A DNA stretch of 5,373 bases, from positions 1 to 5,373 of the forward strand of contig PWVO01000127.1 in assembly GCA_003561825.1 (NCBI GenBank). The letters run 5' to 3'. Origin of the DNA: Candidatus Woesearchaeota archaeon (GTDB lineage: Archaea > Nanobdellota > Nanobdellia > Woesearchaeales > CG1-02-33-12). Position 1 is the stretch's first letter. The number at the start of each line of letters is the position of its first letter. Made by a program: the position numbers and the translations under genes. The notes under the pieces are model-generated. The model was not told where the DNA came from and made no database searches. It worked only from the letters and a program-made list of their open reading frames with translations. This document shows, one piece after another, positions 1-4,792 of the stretch.

Positions 1-236
1 AGCTTACTGAGAGGATTGTCAAGAATACTCTTATGAATTATTTTGCCTACACAAGGGATCTTACTGTGTGCAGGGACTGCCTTTTTACTGTGGGCGGGAT
101 GCTGAACCAGTGCCCTAAGTGTGCTTCAAAGAATATTGACTGGCTTAGCAGGATAACTGGGTATTACCAGAAGGTAAGCTCGTGGAACAGCGGAAAGAAG
201 CAGGAATGGCTTGACAGGATGAGGTACAAAATATGA
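1..236 (+). CDS. nrdD: Anaerobic (class III) ribonucleoside-triphosphate reductase, C-terminal end of a first copy (5' truncated by window)
   Basis: The open frame enters from the left edge (complete codons from position 3) and stops with TGA at 234-236, so only the last 77 residues are visible. They hold the two diagnostic C-terminal elements of NrdD: a four-cysteine zinc site (CRDC, then CPKC) and the glycyl-radical motif SRITGYY followed by SWNSGK. In this family the glycine of RITGYY becomes the stable radical made by NrdG, which passes it to an active-site cysteine to start NTP reduction. The ATG at 33 is internal and is not the gene start, because the NrdD-like sequence (LTERIVKNTL) continues upstream of it. 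By a hand count about 40 of 77 residues match the complete nrdD downstream, so the two are diverged paralogues and not a recent duplication. The stop overlaps the dut start in an ATGA. Whether the catalytic domain is intact cannot be seen here. Confidence 0.93.
   Translation, partial: LTERIVKNTLMNYFAYTRDLTVCRDCLFTVGGMLNQCPKCASKNIDWLSRITGYYQKVSSWNSGKKQEWLDRMRYKI
221..225 (+). promoter_or_regulatory. Ribosome binding site for dut
   Basis: GAGGT lies within the last codons of the upstream nrdD, 7 nt before the dut ATG at 233. It matches the core of the anti-Shine-Dalgarno complement and supports that start together with the ATGA overlap. Confidence 0.6.
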
Positions 237-664
237 AAGTGAGAATTAAAAGGATTAAGGAAAATGCAATTATGCCTATGTATGCGCATGAGGGTGACTC
301 AGGTGTTGACCTTTTTTCAACAGAGGATTATGTGCTTAAGCCCGGAGAGAGGGTTTTGGTAAGCACTGGGCTTGTGATGTCTATCCCTAAGGGCTATGAG
401 GGACAGGTAAGGCCTAAGTCTGGGCTTGCTCTTAAGAACGGGATTTCTGTATGCAATACTCCGGGAACTGTTGACTCTGGCTACAGGGGCGAGATTGGGG
501 TTATTGCTATTAATCTTGGGAAAGAGACTTTCAGGATCGAAAGGGGCAAAAAAATAGCGCAGATGGTCTTCTGCAAGGTTGAAGAGGCTGAGTTTGAGGA
601 TGCTGATGAGCTTGATGACACAAAAAGAGGAGGTGGAGGATTTGGAAGCACAGGCCTTGGATAA
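233..664 (+). CDS. dut: Deoxyuridine 5'-triphosphate nucleotidohydrolase (trimeric dUTPase)
   Basis: This cytosolic enzyme hydrolyses dUTP to dUMP and pyrophosphate, keeping uracil out of DNA and supplying the precursor of dTMP. All five motifs of the trimeric dUTPase family are visible in the 143-residue product: I, GDSGVDLFS (21-29); II, RPKSGLAL (60-67); III, GTVDSGYRGEIG (78-89), where D81 is the expected water-activating aspartate; IV, RGKKIAQMV (104-112); V, the Gly-rich RGGGGFGSTG (132-141), which closes over the triphosphate. A complete motif V argues for dUTPase rather than the related dCTP deaminase. The length is normal for the family. The ATG at 233 overlaps the preceding nrdD stop (ATGA) and has GAGGT 7 nt upstream, so translational coupling is likely. 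The gene sits between two nrdD copies, and its last codons overlap the start of the second one. Confidence 0.95.
   Translation: MKVRIKRIKENAIMPMYAHEGDSGVDLFSTEDYVLKPGERVLVSTGLVMSIPKGYEGQVRPKSGLALKNGISVCNTPGTVDSGYRGEIGVIAINLGKETFRIERGKKIAQMVFCKVEEAEFEDADELDDTKRGGGGFGSTGLG
628..635 (+). promoter_or_regulatory. Shine-Dalgarno site inside dut that decides the nrdD start
   Basis: AGGAGGTG is an eight-base match to the complement of the 16S rRNA 3' end. It lies 6 nt before an in-frame TTG at 642. The same bases encode the Arg/Gly run of dUTPase motif V, so the match could be partly a by-product of Gly codons. None of the upstream in-frame candidates (TTG 579, ATG 600, 606, 615) has a comparable site at good spacing. 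Confidence 0.55.
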
Positions 665-2756
665 AGAAACGAGCAAAATTGCAGGCAATCACAGCAATGG
701 AAATGGGAAAAAGCAGCTTATGACCTCTATGGGTGAGCTTGTTGAGCTGAGTGAGGCTAAGATAAGGCAGTCTCTGCTTACTGAAACCTCTATCTCTGAA
801 GAGGATGCAAAAAGGATTGCAAAAGAGGCTTATGATGAGCTTATAAGTGTAAATGTTGTCAAGACAACTAATCTTGTAAGAGAGATTGTGTGCATGAAGC
901 TTCTTGAGCATGGTCTTTTTTCTGTTAACAAGGAGTATGCAAGGCTTGGCATGTCTGTGCATGATGTGAAAAAGGTTATTTTCAAGAGGTCTAAGGAGAA
1001 TGCAAATACTAATTATAATATGGAGTCAATTCACAAGAGGCTTGCTGACTCTATATCTTCGCAGTATGCGCTTTCTTATCTGCTGCCTGACGAGGTTTCA
1101 AAATCGCATATGAAAGGCGAGGTTTATATCCATGACCTTGATTATTTTCCTACAAGGCCTTTCTGCTTTGAGCATGACATAAGGTTTTTCCTGAGGCAGG
1201 GCTTTATGTCTGACGGAAAGGGTGTCCATACTGCTGTTTCAGGGCCTGCTAAGTCTCTTGAGGTTGCTATGATTCATGCTGCAAGAGTGCTTATTCTTAG
1301 CTCAACTTATTTTTCAGGGGGACAGGGCTATGACTCTATGAATTTGTTTCTTGCTCCTTATGCAAAAGGATTGAGTTATGACAAGATTAAGCAGGCTATG
1401 CAGGCTTTTGTATATGAGCTTGACCAGATGGATGTTGTTAAGGGCGGGCAAACTCCTTTTACTTCTGCGAGCTTTGAGTTTAATATTCCTTCGTATCTGA
1501 AGGATGTTCCTGTTGTGCTTCCGGGCGGCAAGGTTACTGAAAAGGAGTCTTATGAGGATTATTTTGATGAGTCAAGGACTATTATAAAGGCTTTTACTGA
1601 GGTTATGAATGGGGGGGATTATATTGGCAAGGCTTTTCATTTCCCTAAGCCTGAGTATAAGATAAGGAGGGAGACTCTTAAGGACTCTTCTGCTGATGAT
1701 GTCCTGCTTGATGTGCACAAGCTTGTTTCTAAGTATGGCTCTCCTTATTTCCTTAATATGGCTGCTCCTTATATGCCGGATGCGCTGCAGAGCCAGTGCT
1801 GCAGGTATTTTCTGAGGCCTGACGGGGGTTTCTGGGAGGAGATAAAGAGCGGGAATGTTAGATCAGGATCAATTCAGACTGTTACTGTTAATCTTCCTAA
1901 TATTGCTTACAGCTCCAATGATGAGTCTGAGATGTATGACATGATTGACTCGAGGGTTGAGTTATCAAGGAAGGTTTTTGATATAAAGAGAAAGTGCGTT
2001 GGCGATATTATCAAGAGCGGGGGTGCTTCTTTCCTTGAAATGGACTGCTATGGAAAGCCTTACTATAAGCTTGACCAGGCAACTAACTCCGTCGGGTTTA
2101 TAGGGCTTAATGAGATGGTCAAAAAGGTTACAGGAAGTGAGCTTCATGAGTCAAGTGATGCATGGAAATTCGGGCTTAAGGTTATCAAGCACATGGCAGG
2201 AAAGGTTGAGGAGATGAAGGAAAAAACCGGGCAGAGATGGGGGATGGTTCAGACTCCTGCTGAGTCTGCTGCTCTTAAGCTTGCCAGCATTGACCTTAAG
2301 AGATTTGGAAAGAGTGCTGTTGTGCAGGGAGAAAAGAAAACAAAGGATGTTTATTATACCAACTCCTCGCATGTTAATTATTCTGCGAATATTCCGCTGT
2401 TTAAAAGGCTTGAGATTGACTCTTCGTTCCATCCTCTTGTGCAGGGCGGGGCTATCTCGCACATTTTTTTGGGGGAGAACAATCCTGACCCTGAGGCTCT
2501 GATGAAGCTTACTAAAAGGATAGCCTCAAATACTCTGACATCATATTTTGCCTATACAAAGGACATGACTTCATGCAGCATCTGCAACAGGACTTTCGGC
2601 GGGGTTTATGAGAAGTGCCCTAACTGCGACGCTGAAGGTGATGCTGTTCAGTGGTACTCTAGGATTACAGGGTATTACACTCCGGTAAAGTCATGGAACA
2701 AGGGCAAGATGAAGGAGTTTTTGGACAGGCATAAATATAATCTGAGGGGTGTATAG
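642..2756 (+). CDS. nrdD: Anaerobic (class III) ribonucleoside-triphosphate reductase, complete second copy
   Basis: The oxygen-sensitive catalytic subunit reduces NTPs to dNTPs by glycyl-radical chemistry. With a TTG start at 642 the product has 704 residues, close to the 712 of E. coli NrdD. Domain order: a poorly conserved hydrophilic leader (1-23); an ATP-cone allosteric domain (about 25-115; SEAKIRQSLLTET, REIVCMKLLEHG, ARLGMSVHDV); the ten-stranded barrel with YIHDLDYFPTRPFC (C175, at the place of the conserved N-terminal active-site Cys), FSGGQG, KGGQTPF, and SQCCR (C386/C387, candidate thiyl-radical loop); then QTPAES and TNSSHVNYS; a zinc site (C645, C648, C659, C662); and the glycyl-radical motif SRITGYY with G677. 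All key elements are present, so it looks functional. The start is uncertain: ATG 615, ATG 606, ATG 600 and TTG 579 are in-frame alternatives, but 642 has the best ribosome binding site. The ATP cone rules out starts after about 711. It overlaps dut by 23 bp and is followed after 2 nt by the redoxin gene. Confidence 0.95.
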   Translation: MEAQALDKETSKIAGNHSNGNGKKQLMTSMGELVELSEAKIRQSLLTETSISEEDAKRIAKEAYDELISVNVVKTTNLVREIVCMKLLEHGLFSVNKEYARLGMSVHDVKKVIFKRSKENANTNYNMESIHKRLADSISSQYALSYLLPDEVSKSHMKGEVYIHDLDYFPTRPFCFEHDIRFFLRQGFMSDGKGVHTAVSGPAKSLEVAMIHAARVLILSSTYFSGGQGYDSMNLFLAPYAKGLSYDKIKQAMQAFVYELDQMDVVKGGQTPFTSASFEFNIPSYLKDVPVVLPGGKVTEKESYEDYFDESRTIIKAFTEVMNGGDYIGKAFHFPKPEYKIRRETLKDSSADDVLLDVHKLVSKYGSPYFLNMAAPYMPDALQSQCCRYFLRPDGGFWEEIKSGNVRSGSIQTVTVNLPNIAYSSNDESEMYDMIDSRVELSRKVFDIKRKCVGDIIKSGGASFLEMDCYGKPYYKLDQATNSVGFIGLNEMVKKVTGSELHESSDAWKFGLKVIKHMAGKVEEMKEKTGQRWGMVQTPAESAALKLASIDLKRFGKSAVVQGEKKTKDVYYTNSSHVNYSANIPLFKRLEIDSSFHPLVQGGAISHIFLGENNPDPEALMKLTKRIASNTLTSYFAYTKDMTSCSICNRTFGGVYEKCPNCDAEGDAVQWYSRITGYYTPVKSWNKGKMKEFLDRHKYNLRGV

Positions 2757-2758
2757 AA

Positions 2759-3133
2759 ATGAAAGCGGTTTTATTTACAGGTGTTGAGTGCCCTAAGTGC
2801 CCTGCTGCCAGGAAGGCTTTAAGGGAGGCTGCAAAGGAGCTTGGCTGGGTTGAAGGCAGGGATTTTGTTGAGAAGCTTATTGACGGAGACAAGCTTGAGT
2901 TAGGCAAAGCTGTTGAGTTTGACGGAGAAAAGATGCATGTTGTGGGATCTGAGTCTGAGATAAATGAAGGCAATGTTCCTGCTGTTCTTGCAGGCGGTGA
3001 TTTTGCGATTGAGGCTCTTATGCACCAGATTGCCTCTACGCCTTCTCTTGTTTTAAATGAGGGAATGGTTTTCAGAGGCAGTGTTCCTGAAAAGGATGAG
3101 CTTGTAAAAGAGATCAAGAGGGTGTCGGAATGA
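2759..3133 (+). CDS. Glutaredoxin/NrdH-like thioredoxin-fold protein, probable NrdD reductant
   Basis: The 124-residue product starts with a redoxin strand and a CPKC redox motif (11-14) at the head of helix 1. It ends in a typical redoxin C-terminal half: a probable cis-proline turn STPSLVL (93-99), a strand, VFRG (104-107) and a final helix (KDELVKEIKR). There is no signal peptide, so it should be cytosolic. Its position directly between nrdD and nrdG resembles archaeal class III RNR clusters such as that of Methanosarcina barkeri, where a glutaredoxin-like protein, rather than formate, re-reduces NrdD; the same role here is inference. It is longer than the roughly 75-85 residues of canonical NrdH or glutaredoxin. 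The extra ~40 residues (about 42-82) separate the CPKC helix from the cis-Pro strand and contain a second strand-like segment, NVPAVLAGG. The ATG at 2759 lies 2 nt after the nrdD stop, with GAGGGGTG about 7 nt upstream. Confidence 0.82.
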   Translation: MKAVLFTGVECPKCPAARKALREAAKELGWVEGRDFVEKLIDGDKLELGKAVEFDGEKMHVVGSESEINEGNVPAVLAGGDFAIEALMHQIASTPSLVLNEGMVFRGSVPEKDELVKEIKRVSE

Positions 3134-3231
3134 AGAACGGGATAAGCTACAAGGCAGCTAAGATGAGCTCAAAGCTTGATGCTTTTATGGGCGAAGAGGA
3201 GACTGAAGAATCTCTGAAGAAAGATGATTAA
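3130..3231 (+). CDS. Small uncharacterised 33-aa ORF between redoxin and nrdG
   Basis: An ATG at 3130 overlaps the redoxin stop codon as ATGA, and the frame runs 33 codons to TAA at 3229-3231. GAGGGTG at 3118-3124 ends 5 nt before the ATG and is a good ribosome binding site. The peptide begins MKNGISYKAAKM, continues SSKLDAFMGEE, and ends acidic (EETEESLKKDD). The first half is basic and amphipathic-looking and the second is strongly charged. There is no cysteine, signal peptide or membrane segment. I do not recognise a family. Without it there would be a 109-nt gap in an operon where every other junction is 11 nt or less, which supports real translation. It might bind NrdD or NrdG, or serve only to couple translation. 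Alternatively it could be a non-functional remnant. Confidence 0.55.
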   Translation: MKNGISYKAAKMSSKLDAFMGEEETEESLKKDD

Positions 3232-3242
3232 GGGGATTTTAA

Positions 3243-3992
3243 ATGCAGGCATACATCGGCGGGATTGTACCTTTGTCAACTGTTGACTGGCCCGGCAATG
3301 TGTGCATGGTTATTTTTTTTTCTGGTTGTGATTACAGGTGCCCTTACTGCCACAACACTGACCTGATTGATTTTGGGGATGAGCACATTAAGGAGACAAA
3401 GGATATTAAGAAAGAGATTATGAAGAACTCTGGATTTATTGATGCTGTTCTTTTTTCAGGCGGGGAGGCCTGCCTGCAGAGGCAGGCTCTGCTGGTTCTT
3501 GCAAGGTTTTCAAAGAAAATCGGGCTTAAGGTCGGTGTTGAGACCAATGGATCCAGGCCTTATTCTGTTAAGTCGCTTATTAATGAGGGCCTGATTGATT
3601 TTGCTGCAATGGATATAAAAGCTCCTTTTGAAGAGGAGATTTTCAGGAAAGCCACGAAGTCTGAGACTTTTTTCAGGAAAACTAAGGATGTTATTGCTGA
3701 CATGAAGCAGACTTTAAGGATTCTTAAGGAGAATGATGACAGGATTGAGATTGAGATAAGGACTACTGTTGTTCCGGGGATTGTTTTCAGGAAAGAGGAT
3801 ATTCTTAAGATTGCTGCTGAGATCAAGGATATTGAGTGCAGGTGGTCGCTGCAGCAGTTCAGGCCTGAGAAAGGGACTCTTGACCCTGAGCTTAAGGCAA
3901 GAGCATCTCCTTCAAAGAAGTTTCTTGAGGATTTAAAGGAGGAGTGCATTAAGCATTACCCTAATCTGAGAATTGATATCAAGGCTTCTTAG
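3243..3992 (+). CDS. nrdG: Anaerobic ribonucleoside-triphosphate reductase activating protein (radical SAM)
   Basis: The 249-residue product is the activase that cleaves S-adenosylmethionine at a [4Fe-4S] cluster to install the glycyl radical on NrdD. The N-terminus GGIVPLSTVDWPG is typical of archaeal and bacterial NrdG-type activases. The radical-SAM cluster motif is CDYRCPYC (C29, C33, C36; CX3CX2C), followed by SGGEACL (72-78, the SAM amine-binding GGE), VETNGS (99-104) and AMDIKAP (122-128, typical of glycyl-radical activases). The usual proline after GGE is alanine here. The start is secure: an in-frame TAA (3240-3242) directly precedes the ATG, with GGGGAT 5 nt upstream. It is the last gene of the operon and probably activates both NrdD paralogues, since no second activase is visible. 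Its last 14 bp overlap the convergent tmk. A run of nine T (3313-3321) lies within the gene. Confidence 0.94.
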   Translation: MQAYIGGIVPLSTVDWPGNVCMVIFFSGCDYRCPYCHNTDLIDFGDEHIKETKDIKKEIMKNSGFIDAVLFSGGEACLQRQALLVLARFSKKIGLKVGVETNGSRPYSVKSLINEGLIDFAAMDIKAPFEEEIFRKATKSETFFRKTKDVIADMKQTLRILKENDDRIEIEIRTTVVPGIVFRKEDILKIAAEIKDIECRWSLQQFRPEKGTLDPELKARASPSKKFLEDLKEECIKHYPNLRIDIKAS

Positions 3993-4713
3993 GCAGCTGG
4001 GCAAGGTATTCTTCCCATATTTTTACTGCATCTGATTCTGTTTCTTCTGGGGTCTTGGGAGGGCTTGTGTCGAGGTAAATTACTTTTGAGCCGTAGTTTT
4101 CAAACATTTTTTTAAGCCACTGGCTTTTGTAGCGCTCTTCTATCTTTCTCTGGAAGTTTATTTCCTCGAATATGGCCTGGTCTTTTTTTTCCCGGTTTTC
4201 GAGCCTACGCATTACTGCTTCAGGAGAAACCAAAGGGATTATTAAAAGCCCGGGGGCGTTTTGTATTGCAAGCCTGTTGCCTGCAAGCTTCATGAGCTCG
4301 CTGAGCTGTATCCTGCCCTGGACTGGCTGGTATACTACTGAGCTGATTACTCCTCTTTCCTGGAAGATGTATTTTCCCTGCTTCATTGCAGGGATTATTA
4401 TGCGCTTGTAGAGTATTTCTCTGTCAAGTGAGAAGGCCTGGGCTGTTGATTCTATTGAGTAGTTCCTGCTGTTTTTTCTTACTATTTCATCTCTGAGTGC
4501 TCTTCCTATCCAGCAGTGTGTCATTTCTGCTGAAATAATTGCGTCATACTGCGCTATTTCATCTGTTTCCGGCAGTTTGTTGTTTTGTTTTGCGTATTCT
4601 CTCAGGTCAAGTATGCTTAGCTGTTTTTCCTCTGCCCATCTTTTGAGCGCATTTACTATTGTGCCTTTGCCTGAGCCGTCAAGGCCGTCAACCATTACGA
4701 ATCTGCTGTTCAT
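3979..4713 (-). CDS. tmk: Thymidylate kinase (dTMP kinase)
   Basis: The 244-residue product belongs to the P-loop nucleoside monophosphate kinases and is expected to phosphorylate dTMP to dTDP with ATP in the cytosol. Visible elements: P-loop GLDGSGKGT (10-18); the thymidylate-kinase pattern AQAFSLDREILY (91-102), matching the family's LLFAADR-type helix; IPAMKQG then QERGVISSVVYQ (118-129), where ERG stands at the place of the usual DRY/DRF; and a basic LID region RRLENREKKD (169-178). The ERG variant and the Gly-Thr end of the P-loop (usually Ser-Thr) are slightly unusual, so a related deoxynucleotide kinase cannot be excluded. An in-frame TAA two codons upstream fixes the start. No Shine-Dalgarno is present, and the promoter spacing suggests a leaderless mRNA. 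It lies 79 bp after rps7 on the same strand and converges on nrdG with a 14-bp coding overlap. Its function fits the neighbouring dut and nrd genes. Confidence 0.85.
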   Translation of the reverse strand: MNSRFVMVDGLDGSGKGTIVNALKRWAEEKQLSILDLREYAKQNNKLPETDEIAQYDAIISAEMTHCWIGRALRDEIVRKNSRNYSIESTAQAFSLDREILYKRIIIPAMKQGKYIFQERGVISSVVYQPVQGRIQLSELMKLAGNRLAIQNAPGLLIIPLVSPEAVMRRLENREKKDQAIFEEINFQRKIEERYKSQWLKKMFENYGSKVIYLDTSPPKTPEETESDAVKIWEEYLAQLPKKP

Positions 4714-4736
4714 GCTTTATTCATTTAGGGCTGAAT

Positions 4737-4755
4737 TATTTAAATGTTTTGAAAA
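4737..4755 (-). promoter_or_regulatory. Archaeal BRE/TATA promoter of tmk
   Basis: Read on the minus strand, TTTTCAAAACA (an A-rich BRE) is followed directly by TTTAAATA, a near-consensus archaeal TATA box. The TATA centre is about 27 nt upstream of the tmk ATG, so the expected transcription start falls at or within a base or two of the start codon. With no ribosome binding site present, this predicts a leaderless transcript. Confidence 0.7.
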
Positions 4756-4778
4756 GAAAATAGGATGAAAAATAAAAC
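4751..4778 (-). terminator. T-rich terminator downstream of rps7
   Basis: On the minus strand, 14 nt after the rps7 stop, the sequence runs GTTTTATTTTTC and then ATTTTCTTTTC. Oligo-T tracts without a hairpin are the usual intrinsic termination signal of archaeal RNA polymerase. The second tract abuts the BRE of the tmk promoter, so terminator and promoter are packed into the same 79 bp. Confidence 0.5.
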
Positions 4779-4792
4779 ATAATAAATAAGAA

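Noticed and set aside
33..236. A separate 67-aa zinc-finger-like gene beginning at ATG 33
   Set aside because: The frame is open upstream to the window edge and encodes typical NrdD sequence there, so ATG 33 is internal to a truncated nrdD.
579..641. Longer NrdD starting at TTG 579, or at ATG 600, 606 or 615
   Set aside because: These starts would overlap dut by 50-86 bp, have no well-placed ribosome binding site, and add residues that do not resemble the NrdD N-terminus. ATG 615 remains the most plausible alternative.
317..962. Two overlapping minus-strand ORFs of 123 and 143 aa (317-688 and 531-962)
   Set aside because: They are antisense to dut and nrdD, both strongly supported by motifs. 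The translations show no recognisable domain.
1611..1617. Seven-G run in nrdD as a possible programmed frameshift site
   Set aside because: The reading frame continues intact on both sides with conserved NrdD motifs, and no alternative-frame product of interest follows.
2665..3117. Minus-strand ORF of 150 aa antisense to the redoxin gene
   Set aside because: The + strand encodes a clear redoxin with CPKC and cis-Pro motifs. The antisense product is Ser/Pro-rich, as expected from a shadow frame.
3560..3949. Minus-strand ORF of 129 aa within nrdG
   Set aside because: It is antisense to conserved NrdG sequence, with no domain and no independent promoter evidence.
3993..4060. Terminator for the nrd operon in T-rich sequence after nrdG
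   Set aside because: There are short T tracts such as ATTTTTA, but they lie in the antisense of tmk codons and are no stronger than the T-rich background, so a call is not justified.
4577..4768. Plus-strand 63-aa ORF covering the tmk start and the intergenic region
   Set aside because: It is a shadow of the tmk P-loop region and has no recognisable motifs. Its overlap with the tmk promoter is better explained by the TATA and BRE elements.
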